From JADJWR01 sp964509545 (lineage in GTDB: Bacteria > Pseudomonadota > Gammaproteobacteria > Burkholderiales > Burkholderiaceae_F), in NCBI GenBank assembly GCA_964509545.1, contig CAZDXQ010000051.1, positions 1-25,156 on the forward strand: 25,156 nt of DNA, written 5' to 3'. The notes beneath the pieces are model-generated. The model saw only the letters and a program-made list of their open reading frames with translations. It was not told the DNA's origin and searched no databases. Of the stretch, positions 8,397 to 15,837 are shown piece by piece. Each line of letters starts with the position of its first letter. Position 1 is the first letter of the stretch. Made by a program: the position numbers and the translations under genes.

Positions 8397-9887
8397 ATGA
8401 GTCAGCTTGACGAAACCCACCGGTCGCAAGGCGCCGTTTCGTCTTATCTGCAATCCGCGGCGAACTTCCTGCCGCAGGCGACCGCCACGCACGACAGCGA
8501 TCGCGCACCGAAGCAGCATGCATCATCCGACCGCCTTCATCGGCTCGATGCGCTGGCCGTGCATCGGCGCGTCCTGCTGCTGCAGGGGCCGAACGGCCCG
8601 TTCTTCTTCCGGCTCGCCCGCCGTCTCGAGGCTCTGGGCGCCGAGGTCACCAAGGTTCACTTCAACGGCGGCGACGCGCTGTTCTGGCCAAGGCGCGGAG
8701 CAATTCACTTCCGGGCGCCGATGTCCGGCTGGGAAACGTTCGTCGCTGAATTACTCGTCTGTCGCCACGTCGAAGCCATCGTGCTTTTCGGGCAGTTTCG
8801 CCGGCATCACGTCACCGCGATGCAGGTCGCGCGTCAGCTCGGCATCGCGATCTATGTCTTCGAGGAGGGCTATATCCGGCCCTGGTGGATCACGCTGGAG
8901 CGCGGCGGCGTCAACGCCGACTCGCCTCTGGCGAACCTCGACGTGCATACGTTGCCGACACCGCCCGAGGCGGCGCCTGCGCAGCAGTTCCGCTTCGCTT
9001 TCGCCAAGATGGCCGTGTACTCGTTTCTCTATTTTCTGGCAGGAACGGTACTTCGCCGCGCCTATCCTCACTACGTGCACCACCGGCCGTTTCGATACGG
9101 CAAGTTGATTCCCTGGTTGCGAAGCGGCTTGCGCAAGTGGCTGTATCGAATCACCGAACGCAGGACGATTCGATCGCTCCTCGGGCAGGCGTCGGGTCGC
9201 TATTTCCTCGCCCCGCTGCAACTGCAGTCGGACAGCCAGTTCCGGCACCACAGCAGCCTCAGCGGCAACGAGGAGTTCATCGCCAAAGCCATCGACTCGT
9301 TCGCCACACACGCGCCGCCGGAGGCGAAGCTGGCCTTCAAGCATCATCCGATGGAACGCGGCCACGCTCATTACGGGCGGCTGATCGCGGACCTGAGCGA
9401 CCGTCACGGAATCCGCGATCGCGTGGTTTACATCCACGACGGACACCTGCCGTCGCTGCTGGCGCATGCGCGGGGCGTCGTCGTCGTCAATTCGACCACT
9501 GGACTGCAGGCGCTGCACCATGGCAAGCCGGTACATGTCTGCGGGCGAGCCTTCTATGCCAAGCCGGGCCTCGTCTCGACGGAATCGCTGGATGAATTCT
9601 GGCGCCGGCCTACGCCTCCCGATCCCGTGCTGGTCCGGCGCTTCCTGCAGACGGTGCTGCACCTGTCGCAGATCAACGCCTCGTTTTATCTCGACGCCGG
9701 TCTGACCGAGCTGCCGCGCGAGCGGGCTTCGATCGAGAAAATGGGCGCGCTGGCCGGGCTCGTCGCGCTGCCTCGCCCTGCGCCGGAACGCAGCCCGCAA
9801 TGCGGTGGCGATGAACTGCGCGACTCTGTGGCCGCGCGCGACGCCCCGATCGAAACTCCGGCGATGGTGTACGCGGGCAACGACTGA
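8397..9887 (+). CDS. kpsS: KpsS-like capsule polysaccharide Kdo transferase
   Basis: A 496-residue Capsule_synth family protein. Signature segments are LLLQGPNGPFFFRLARRLE (60-78), FNGGD (89-93), EEGYIRPWWITLERGG (156-171), PLQLQSDSQFRHHSS (273-287), KHHPMERGHAHYG (315-327) and VVVNSTTGLQALHHGKPV (362-379). KpsS adds the first beta-Kdo residue to (lyso)phosphatidylglycerol at the inner face of the cytoplasmic membrane, starting the linker that KpsC extends and that marks chains for export. E. coli KpsS is about 390 residues; this one has an extra N-terminal tail of about 55 residues and about 60 low-complexity residues after the last conserved block. The start ATG 8397 has AGGAGG 10 bases upstream. 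It is the last gene of the capsule block and converges with the MFS gene across 58 bases. Confidence 0.9.
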   Translation: MSQLDETHRSQGAVSSYLQSAANFLPQATATHDSDRAPKQHASSDRLHRLDALAVHRRVLLLQGPNGPFFFRLARRLEALGAEVTKVHFNGGDALFWPRRGAIHFRAPMSGWETFVAELLVCRHVEAIVLFGQFRRHHVTAMQVARQLGIAIYVFEEGYIRPWWITLERGGVNADSPLANLDVHTLPTPPEAAPAQQFRFAFAKMAVYSFLYFLAGTVLRRAYPHYVHHRPFRYGKLIPWLRSGLRKWLYRITERRTIRSLLGQASGRYFLAPLQLQSDSQFRHHSSLSGNEEFIAKAIDSFATHAPPEAKLAFKHHPMERGHAHYGRLIADLSDRHGIRDRVVYIHDGHLPSLLAHARGVVVVNSTTGLQALHHGKPVHVCGRAFYAKPGLVSTESLDEFWRRPTPPDPVLVRRFLQTVLHLSQINASFYLDAGLTELPRERASIEKMGALAGLVALPRPAPERSPQCGGDELRDSVAARDAPIETPAMVYAGND

Positions 9888-9894
9888 ACCCTTT

Positions 9895-9913
9895 CGGGCG
9901 CCGCGCTCGCCCG
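9895..9913. terminator. candidate terminator hairpin between convergent genes
   Basis: A perfect 6-bp stem (cgggcg / cgcccg) with a 7-base loop sits 7 bases after the stop of the KpsS-like gene and about 30 bases from the stop of the opposing MFS gene. No T-run follows, so its use as an intrinsic terminator is uncertain, but location and symmetry fit a shared transcript end. Confidence 0.4.
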
Positions 9914-9945
9914 GGCTCGAACGAATTGAGGTGCGGCGTCGCGTT

Positions 9946-11274
9946 TCACTGCGCGCGCCGACCGTCGACGAACAGGGTCATCACCGCCCCCACCGCCGCC
10001 GCGCCGGCCATCAGCCAGACGCCGCGCTCCCAGGCGCCGGCGAGATCGCCAGCGGCGCGACCGCGGTCGAGCACCCAGCCCACCAGCGGTTGCAGGATCC
10101 CGGTGCCGAGGAAGATGCCGACGTTGACCACCGAGGTGGCGATGCCGGAGTACTGCGGCGGGTTGGACTCCTTGGCGATCGTCCACGACAGCGTGAAGCC
10201 GGGGATCAGTAGTCCCATCAGGAAGAACCACGCCAGCGTGGCCCACATCGGCCACTGCACCGCAAGCAGCCACGGCAGCCAGGACAACGTATAGGCGATG
10301 ACGAAGGCGCGCATCACGCCGCTGCGGCTGCGCAAGCGGTCGGAGATCATGCCGATGGCGAGCGAGCCGAAGGCGACGCCGAGCAGCAGCAGGCTCGTGT
10401 GCTGCGCGGCCGCCACTCGCGGCATCGCGTAGACCTGCTGCAGGTAAGGCACGCCCCACAGGCCGGCGAAGGCCAGGTAGCTGCCGCCGACGCCGGCGTT
10501 GACGATGAACGCCGGCCAGGTGCCGCGATTGCCGAGCACGCGCGCCAGCGCCTGCATCCAGGGCACGCGCGCCGTCGGCGCCGTCGCCGAAACGAGCGGC
10601 GCGAAGCCGAGTTCCTGCGGCGAATCGCGCACGCGCAGCCAGGTCGCCAGCGCCAATGCGGCCGAGGCCGCCGCCAGGGCGACGAACACCACCCGCCAGG
10701 AGGTGAGTGTCACCGCCCACGCCAGCGGCGCGCCGGCGGCGACCGCGCCGAGGTTGCCGGCGAACATCGTCACCCCGGCCAGCGTGGCGAAACGCTCGGG
10801 GGCGAACCAGACCGCGGAAACCTTGAGGACCGCGATGAAGGCCACCGATACGCCGATACCCACCAGCGTCCGCCCGACGGCGGCGATTTCCCATGCCGGC
10901 GCCAGCGCAAACAGCAGCGAGCCAACAGCCGCGATGGCGGAGCCCGCGGTCAGGATGCGACGCGGGCCGAGCGTGTCGGCCGCCACGCCCACGGGGATCT
11001 GCAGCAGCGTGTAGACGTAGAAGTAGGTCGCTGCCAGGGTGCCGAGCACAGCAGCGGAAATGGAGAAGGCCTGCGTCAGTTCGCCGGCGATCGCCGCCGG
11101 CGCCGTGCGGTGAACGAAGGACAGCACGAAGCTGGCCAGCGCCAGCGCGAAGATCACCTTCGCTGCAACGGCGAAACGGCGAGCCCGCGCAACATCGCCC
11201 GATGCGGCCACCGCAGCCGGCGCTTCGCCGCGATGCCGCTGCGCACCGCCCGTCGCCGGCTCAGCCACGGACAC
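9946..11274 (-). CDS. MFS transporter (12-helix permease)
   Basis: A 442-residue major facilitator with about 12 hydrophobic helices. The first is FAVAAKVIFALALASFVLSF; the helix 2-3 region carries VGVAADTLGPRRILTAGSA, matching the family motif G-x-x-x-D-x-x-G-x-R; a central loop separates the two halves; and the second half has a matching GMISDRLRSRSG. It resembles anion/organic-acid:proton symporters. Its position, divergent from an aryl-CoA ligase operon, suggests uptake of an aromatic or other organic acid, but the substrate cannot be read. I chose GTG 11274 (GAGG about 8 bases upstream). The same frame stays open to a TTG at 11415, adding 47 residues without conserved features or a ribosome-binding site. 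About 27 hydrophilic residues still precede the first helix, so the true start could be slightly later. Confidence 0.85.
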   Translation of the reverse strand: MSVAEPATGGAQRHRGEAPAAVAASGDVARARRFAVAAKVIFALALASFVLSFVHRTAPAAIAGELTQAFSISAAVLGTLAATYFYVYTLLQIPVGVAADTLGPRRILTAGSAIAAVGSLLFALAPAWEIAAVGRTLVGIGVSVAFIAVLKVSAVWFAPERFATLAGVTMFAGNLGAVAAGAPLAWAVTLTSWRVVFVALAAASAALALATWLRVRDSPQELGFAPLVSATAPTARVPWMQALARVLGNRGTWPAFIVNAGVGGSYLAFAGLWGVPYLQQVYAMPRVAAAQHTSLLLLGVAFGSLAIGMISDRLRSRSGVMRAFVIAYTLSWLPWLLAVQWPMWATLAWFFLMGLLIPGFTLSWTIAKESNPPQYSGIATSVVNVGIFLGTGILQPLVGWVLDRGRAAGDLAGAWERGVWLMAGAAAVGAVMTLFVDGRRAQ

Positions 11275-11635
11275 CCCGTTCGCCTCGGCCGTGGCGGTCG
11301 TGCGCGGCGCATTCGTCAGCACGACAACTACAGCATCGACGACACCGCTCTGCCCTGCCCCTCGCCCTTGGTGCGCCGTATCTGCGGCGATCGTTACCTT
11401 CCTTGATCCCTGCAAGACGGGGGCGACGCCGCTTCATCGGTTCTCCGCAGTCAACCGAAGCGCAAATTCGAGTACTGTAATACCGATTTCGGTCGAAGCA
11501 GCGCGGGCTGCCGCTGACGGCGCCTGTCCACGGCCACGCTCCGCGCCACGCCCGCCCCGGCTGAAGTCGCAGCGCTTGCCGGCAGCACAGAGCGACGTGA
11601 TAGTGGCAGTTGCGAAATCGTTTTGGAGGCTCGCG
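11275..11635. promoter_or_regulatory. divergent control region between MFS and aryl-CoA ligase genes
   Basis: This 361-bp region separates two divergent genes and should hold both promoters. The part around 11461-11493 is the most AT-rich and includes a TGTAAT (11476-11481) that could serve as a -10 for the rightward operon, without a clear -35. Two dyads are visible: 11482-11493 (accga/tcggt around tt) and 11438-11457 (cggtt/aaccg, 10-base spacer), with the palindrome agtact at 11471-11476 between them. They are reasonable operator candidates for an aromatic-responsive regulator, none of which is encoded in the window. Confidence 0.4.
11625..11629 (+). promoter_or_regulatory. Shine-Dalgarno GGAGG of the aryl-CoA ligase gene
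   Basis: GGAGG lies 6 bases before ATG 11636. It decides the start against the much longer upstream-open frame. Confidence 0.75.
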
Positions 11636-13222
11636 ATGAACGACAGGTCCGGTCACAGGGTGCAGGCACCACCGGCGCGCTTCAATTTCGCCCGCCACCT
11701 GCTTGCGCTGAACGAGGTGCGCGCGCAGAAGGACGCCTACATCGACGACGCCGGGCGGATCAGCTACGGCGAACTTGCGCTGCGCGCGCGCCGCTGCGCG
11801 GCGGCGCTCGTCGCCGGCGGCCTGCGCCGCGAGGAGCGCGTGCTGCTGCTGATGCACGACACCACCGACTGGCCGGTCGCGTTTCTCGGCGCGCTGTATG
11901 CCGGCGTCGTCCCGGTCGCGGTCAACACGCTGCTGACCGCCGACGATTACGCCTACATGCTGGCGCACAGCCGCGCCCAGGCGGCGCTGGTGTCGGCGCC
12001 GCTGCTGCCGGTGCTGCAGGCGGCCATGGCCAAGGGCGCCAACGAGGTGCGCTCGATCGTCGTCGCGCGCGGCAGGGACCTGCCCGCCGGGGTCGACTTC
12101 GAGACCTGGATCGCGGCACACGATCCGATGCCGGAGGCGGCCGACACGGCGGCCGACGAGATCGCCTTCTGGCTGTACTCGTCGGGTTCGACCGGCCGGC
12201 CGAAAGGCACCGTGCACACGCACGCCAACCCGTACTGGACGGCCGAGCTCTACGCCAAGCCGGTGCTCGGCCTGACGGATAACGACCTGTGCTTCTCTGC
12301 AGCGAAGCTCTTCTTCGCCTATGGGCTGGGCAACGCGCTCAGTTTCCCGCTGTCGGTCGGCGCGACCGTGCTGCTGATGTCCGAACGGCCGACGCCCGAT
12401 GCGATCTTCAGGCGCTGGACCGAGAAGCGGCCGACGGTCTTCTTCGGCGCGCCGACTGGTTACGCCGGCATGCTCGCCTCGCCGAACCTGCCGCCGAAGC
12501 AGGCGGTGGCGCTTCGGCTGTGTTCGTCGGCCGGCGAGGCGCTGCCGCGCGACATCGGCGAGCGCTTCACCGCCCACTACGGCTGCGAGATCATCGACGG
12601 CATCGGCTCGACGGAAATGCTGCACATCTTCATCTCCAACCGCCCCGGCGACGTGCGCTACGGCACCTCCGGCCGGCCGGTGCCGGGCTACGCGATCGAG
12701 ATCCGCGACGAGGCGGGCCAGCCGATCGAAGGCCCGCACCAGATCGGCGACCTGTACATCAAGGGCCCGTCGTCGGCGCTGATGTACTGGCAGGACCGCG
12801 GCAAGAGCGACGCCACTTTCCAGGGCGGCTGGACGCGCAGCGGCGACAAGTACGAACGCGATGCCGACGGCTACTACATCTATTCCGGGCGCAGCGACGA
12901 CATGCTGAAAGTCAGCGGCCAGTACGTCTCGCCCTTCGAGGTCGAAGCCACCCTGGTGCAGCACCCGGCGGTGCTGGAGGCAGCGCTGATCGGGGTGGCC
13001 GACGAAAACGGACTGACCCGGCCGAAGGCCTACGTGGTGCTGAAGGAACCGCGCCGGGCGAGCGAGGCATTGGCCGAGGAACTCAAGCAGTTCGTCAAGA
13101 GCAGGCTGGCGCCGCACAAGTACCCGCGTGCGATCGAGTTCATCGAGGAACTGCCGAAGACTGCCACCGGCAAGATCCAGCGCTTCCGCCTGCGCGAGAG
13201 CGAGAAGGCGTCGGGGCACTGA
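11636..13222 (+). CDS. aryl-CoA ligase (benzoate/4-hydroxybenzoate-CoA ligase family)
   Basis: A 528-residue ANL-superfamily adenylating enzyme that activates an aromatic acid to its CoA thioester with ATP (AMP + PPi). Landmarks are the P-loop YSSGSTGRPKG (181-191); SAAKLFFAYGLGNALSFPLS (221-240), a hallmark of benzoate-CoA ligases; the A5 motif DGIGSTEMLHIF (321-332); the hinge region YSGRSDDMLKVSGQYVSPFE (416-435); and the adenylation lysine K513 in PKTATGKIQRF. Length fits BadA/HbaA-type ligases (about 520-540). The start ATG 11636 has GGAGG 6 bases upstream. It heads an operon with a hydrolase and an ABC importer, and 4-hydroxybenzoyl-CoA reductase genes lie nearby, so 4-hydroxybenzoate is the favoured substrate. 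Benzoate, aminobenzoate or related acids cannot be excluded because specificity is not readable by eye. Confidence 0.93.
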   Translation: MNDRSGHRVQAPPARFNFARHLLALNEVRAQKDAYIDDAGRISYGELALRARRCAAALVAGGLRREERVLLLMHDTTDWPVAFLGALYAGVVPVAVNTLLTADDYAYMLAHSRAQAALVSAPLLPVLQAAMAKGANEVRSIVVARGRDLPAGVDFETWIAAHDPMPEAADTAADEIAFWLYSSGSTGRPKGTVHTHANPYWTAELYAKPVLGLTDNDLCFSAAKLFFAYGLGNALSFPLSVGATVLLMSERPTPDAIFRRWTEKRPTVFFGAPTGYAGMLASPNLPPKQAVALRLCSSAGEALPRDIGERFTAHYGCEIIDGIGSTEMLHIFISNRPGDVRYGTSGRPVPGYAIEIRDEAGQPIEGPHQIGDLYIKGPSSALMYWQDRGKSDATFQGGWTRSGDKYERDADGYYIYSGRSDDMLKVSGQYVSPFEVEATLVQHPAVLEAALIGVADENGLTRPKAYVVLKEPRRASEALAEELKQFVKSRLAPHKYPRAIEFIEELPKTATGKIQRFRLRESEKASGH

Positions 13223-13410
13223 GCGGATGCGGCCGCAAGGCGCAGGGCCAGTGGCAAGCGCCACGCACGATCGTGCCTGTCGCCCCTGCGCGGGCGAGGA
13301 CACAGCGTCGTTGACGAGGATGCGGCGCCCATGGCCCCACGCGTGCCGTCCCGGCGAAAGTGCAGACGCCGCGTCCGCCGCGCTCGCCGTCGCGACCGAC
13401 CCGGCCACGT

Positions 13411-13504
13411 GTCGTCCCAGCGGGGACCCAGTGCCTTTCCGCCGCACGACTGTGGACGCCCGTCGCCGCACGACCTCGGCCGCCTTCGCCGGAGGCGGGG
13501 ATGA
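13411..13504. repeat. degenerate inverted-repeat element (same family as 13534-13607)
   Basis: The left arm starts gtcgtcccagcggggaccca (13411-13430) and the right arm ends ggaggcggggatgac (13490-13504). A gtgcctttcc stretch next to the left arm parallels the gggactttcc next to the left arm of the 15714-15787 element. It is more diverged and slightly longer (94 bases) than the two 74-base elements. Confidence 0.5.
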
Positions 13505-13533
13505 CTGTCCGTCGCTTCGCGGCGGCTCGGCGT

Positions 13534-13607
13534 GTCGTTCCCGTGGACGCGGGAATCCGGCGATGGCGTTGCCCACGTCGGCGAGTTCCCGCTTTCGCGG
13601 CGACGAC
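13534..13607. repeat. 74-bp inverted-repeat element, copy 1
   Basis: The left arm 13534-13560 (begins gtcgttcccgtggacgcggg) and right arm 13582-13607 (ends gcggcgacgac) are inverted copies, and each arm is itself partly palindromic. The overall length from gtc to gac equals that of the 15714-15787 element exactly, which argues for a common mobile or REP-like origin rather than chance GC-rich symmetry. Confidence 0.65.
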
Positions 13608-13672
13608 GCTTCGCATCAGGCTGTGCGCGGCGGTTCGGCCGCCGTGGCTGCCGCCACTGGACGGGCGTCGAA

Positions 13673-14542
13673 ATGACCACCGACCGTGCGCCGAGTCACT
13701 TCGCCGCCGTCGTCCAGCAGGGACGGCCGGTGCAGCTGGAATACCGCCTGGTCGGCACGACCGATCTTTCGTGGCCCCTGCTCGTTTTTCTGCACGAGGG
13801 TCTCGGCTCGGCATCGATGTGGAAGGACTTCCCGGCCCGGTTGTGCGAAGCGGGCGGCTTCCGCGGGCTGGTGTATTCGCGTGCCGGCTATGGCCGCTCG
13901 ACGCCACGGCCGCACGGCGAGCGCTGGCGCCCGGACTACATGCACGTGCAGGCGCGCGAGGTGCTGCCGGCCTTCCTCGAGGCCGCCGGCGTCGATGCCG
14001 CGTCGGATCCGCCGTGGCTGTTCGGCCACAGCGACGGCGCCTCGATCGCGTTGATCCATGCCGCCACCTACCCCACGCGCGTGGCCGGACTGGTCGTGCT
14101 GGCGCCGCATATCTTCGTCGAGGACCTGTCGGTGCACAGCATCGAGCAGGCAAAGTACGCCTACCGCAGCACGGAGCTGCGCCGCAAACTCGCCCGTCAC
14201 CACGAGGATGTCGATTCCGCCTTCTGGGGCTGGAACGACATCTGGCTCGATCCGGCCTTCCGCCACTGGAACATCGAGGCCTTGTTGCCGTCGATCCGGG
14301 TTCCGGTCCTTGCCGTGCAAGGGCACAATGACGAATACGGAACGATGGCGCAGGTCGACGGGCTCGCCGCGCAGGTGCCGCAGGCACAGGTGCTCAGGCT
14401 CGACGACTGCGCCCATTCGCCGCACCGCGACCGGCCCGAGGCGGTGCGGCAGGCGACGATCGAGTTCATACAAAAGCATCATTCAAGGCAGACAGGCAGC
14501 ACGCAAACCCCAATGGAGAGGAGGCAACATGAAACGTCGTAA
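13673..14542 (+). CDS. alpha/beta hydrolase
   Basis: A 289-residue soluble alpha/beta-fold hydrolase. LLVFLHEGLGSASMWKDFP (36-54) provides the oxyanion-hole HEG, the nucleophile elbow is GHSDG with S120, the acid is probably D220 in GHNDEYG, and H248 in DDCAHSPHRD completes a Ser-Asp-His triad. No signal peptide is seen, so it acts in the cytoplasm. It lies between an aryl-CoA ligase and an aromatic-type ABC importer and overlaps the importer's binding-protein gene by 14 bases, so it belongs to that operon. It could hydrolyse an aromatic ester to give the ligase its acid, act as a thioesterase relieving CoA trapping, or cleave a C-C bond after ring opening; the sequence does not decide. ATG 13673 is chosen because the upstream continuation runs through repeats. 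The Shine-Dalgarno is weak. The last 20 residues look non-conserved. Confidence 0.88.
   Translation: MTTDRAPSHFAAVVQQGRPVQLEYRLVGTTDLSWPLLVFLHEGLGSASMWKDFPARLCEAGGFRGLVYSRAGYGRSTPRPHGERWRPDYMHVQAREVLPAFLEAAGVDAASDPPWLFGHSDGASIALIHAATYPTRVAGLVVLAPHIFVEDLSVHSIEQAKYAYRSTELRRKLARHHEDVDSAFWGWNDIWLDPAFRHWNIEALLPSIRVPVLAVQGHNDEYGTMAQVDGLAAQVPQAQVLRLDDCAHSPHRDRPEAVRQATIEFIQKHHSRQTGSTQTPMERRQHETS
14519..14524 (+). promoter_or_regulatory. Shine-Dalgarno AGGAGG of the binding-protein gene
   Basis: AGGAGG inside a longer purine run (14515-14524) lies 4 bases before ATG 14529, inside the end of the hydrolase gene. Its strength fits the high expression usual for periplasmic binding proteins. Confidence 0.75.
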
Positions 14543-15692
14543 CACCCTGGCCGCCCTGCTGGCCTCGGCCCTGCTGGCATTCGGCGGCGCCGCCGGCGCG
14601 CAGGCGAAGCTGAAGGTCGGCATGATGCTGCCGTTCACCGGCACCTTTGCCGCGCTGGGAACGGCCATCGACAACGGCTTCAAGCTGTACGTGCAGGAAC
14701 AGGGCGGCAAGCTCGGCGGACGCGAGATCGAGTACTTCGTCGTCGATGACGAATCCGATCCGGCAAAGGCCACCGACAACATCAACAAGCTGATCAACCG
14801 CGACAAGGTCGACGTCGTCGTCGGCACCGTGCACTCGGGCGTGGCCATGGCGATGGCCAAGGCGGCACGCGACTCCAACACGCTGCTGATCGTGCCCAAC
14901 GCCGGCGCCGACGCGGTGACCGGCCCGTTCTGCGCGCCGAACATTTTCCGCAGTTCGTTCTCCAACTGGCAGTCGAGCTACGCCATGGGCGTGGTGATGG
15001 CCAAGCGCGGCCACAAGCGCGCGGTGTCGATTACATGGAAGTACGCGGCCGGCGACGAGATGGCGGCCGCTTTCAAGGAAGGCTTCGAGAAAGGCGGCGG
15101 CCAGGTGCTCAAGCAGCTGAACCTGCCGTTCCCGAACGTGGAGTTCCAGGCGCTGCTCACCGATATCGCCGCCACCAAGCCCGATGCGGTGTTCTCCTTC
15201 TTTGCCGGTGGCGGCGCGGTCAAGTTCGTCAAGGACTACGCCGCGGCGGGCCTGAACAAGTCGATTCCGCTGTACGGGCCGGGCTTCCTCACCGACGGTA
15301 CGCTCGAGGCGCAGGGTGACTCGGCGCAGGGCATATTGACCACGCTGCACTACGCCGACAGCCTGAACACGCCGCGCGACAACGCCTTCCGCCTGAACTA
15401 CGTCAAGGCCTACAAGCTGCAGCCCGACGTCTACGCGGTGCAGGGCTACGACGCGGCGCAGATGCTCGCCATCGGCCTCGCCGCGGTCAAGGGCGATCTC
15501 GCCAAACGGGCCGACTTCGCTGCGGCGCTGGAAAAGGCAAGGATCGACAGCCCGCGCGGTGCCTTCACGATCTCGAAGGCGCACAACCCGGTGCAGGACA
15601 TCTATCTGCGCAAGGTCGAGGGCAAGCAGAACAAGGTCGTCGAGGTGGCGATCAAGGCGCTGGCCGACCCGGCGCGCGGCTGCAAGATGTAG
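14529..15692 (+). CDS. ABC transporter periplasmic substrate-binding protein (LivJ/LivK-type)
   Basis: A 387-residue periplasmic binding protein of the branched-chain-amino-acid receptor type (Peripla_BP_6). The signal peptide has basic KRR, a hydrophobic core and cleavage probably after AQA at 26. The mature protein starts KLKVGMMLPFTGTFAALG, followed by the family's ERG/EYFVVDDESDPAKATDNINK region and a VDVVVGTVHSGVAMAMA hinge (residues about 96-112). Length fits. Homologues in aromatic gene clusters bind benzoate-type compounds rather than leucine, and the aryl-CoA ligase upstream suggests the same here. It shares 14 bases with the hydrolase gene and is followed, after 145 bases with a palindromic element, by the permease genes. 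The ligand cannot be determined from sequence. Confidence 0.93.
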   Translation: MKRRNTLAALLASALLAFGGAAGAQAKLKVGMMLPFTGTFAALGTAIDNGFKLYVQEQGGKLGGREIEYFVVDDESDPAKATDNINKLINRDKVDVVVGTVHSGVAMAMAKAARDSNTLLIVPNAGADAVTGPFCAPNIFRSSFSNWQSSYAMGVVMAKRGHKRAVSITWKYAAGDEMAAAFKEGFEKGGGQVLKQLNLPFPNVEFQALLTDIAATKPDAVFSFFAGGGAVKFVKDYAAAGLNKSIPLYGPGFLTDGTLEAQGDSAQGILTTLHYADSLNTPRDNAFRLNYVKAYKLQPDVYAVQGYDAAQMLAIGLAAVKGDLAKRADFAAALEKARIDSPRGAFTISKAHNPVQDIYLRKVEGKQNKVVEVAIKALADPARGCKM

Positions 15693-15713
15693 GCGAACTG
15701 CCCTGCCGCGAGT

Positions 15714-15787
15714 GTCATCCCCGCGAAAGCGGGGATCCAGGGACTTTCCGTCGAAAGACACTGGGTTCCCGCTTGCGCGGGAACGAC
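15714..15787. repeat. 74-bp inverted-repeat element, copy 2
   Basis: Left arm 15714-15740 (gtcatccccgcgaaagcggg...) and right arm 15761-15787 (ctgggttcccgcttgcgcgg...) are inverted copies matching at about 22 of 27 positions. Each arm can also fold alone (ccccgc/gcgggg around gaaa). It lies between the binding-protein and first permease genes, where such a hairpin commonly stabilises the upstream message and lowers permease expression relative to the binding protein; that role is inference. Confidence 0.75.
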
Positions 15788-15837
15788 ACCGCAGGCGGCG
15801 GCGCATGGCACGACCGCGGGCGGAAGTCTTTCCCCAC

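Larger units (their letters stand above)
13223..13672. repeat. 450-bp intergenic region filled with degenerate palindromic repeats
   Basis: Between the ligase and hydrolase genes there is no supported gene. The sequence is built of related units resembling the common proteobacterial 'gtc-tcccgcg-aa-gcggga-tccag' palindrome: a partial unit at 13343-13365, a degenerate pair at 13411-13504 and a well-formed pair at 13534-13607. Frames open through this region are a by-product of GC-rich repeats. The repeats lie inside an apparent operon and could act as transcript-processing or attenuation structures. Confidence 0.7.

Noticed and set aside
8161..8400. 79-codon frame in the gap before the KpsS-like gene
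   Set aside because: No recognisable features, and it runs over the strong Shine-Dalgarno and start of the KpsS-like gene.
11275..11415. N-terminal extension of the MFS protein to TTG 11415
   Set aside because: The 47 extra residues have no conserved features and the TTG lacks a ribosome-binding site; GTG 11274 is better placed.
11404..11417. FNR-like sequence ttgat-N4-gcaag
   Set aside because: Only the left half-site matches; the right half keeps just part of the consensus, too little to call an anaerobic regulator site.
11261..13576. 771-codon reading frame on the - strand opposite the aryl-CoA ligase
   Set aside because: The ligase is unmistakable on the + strand; the antisense product is Arg/Gln/His-rich low-complexity sequence.
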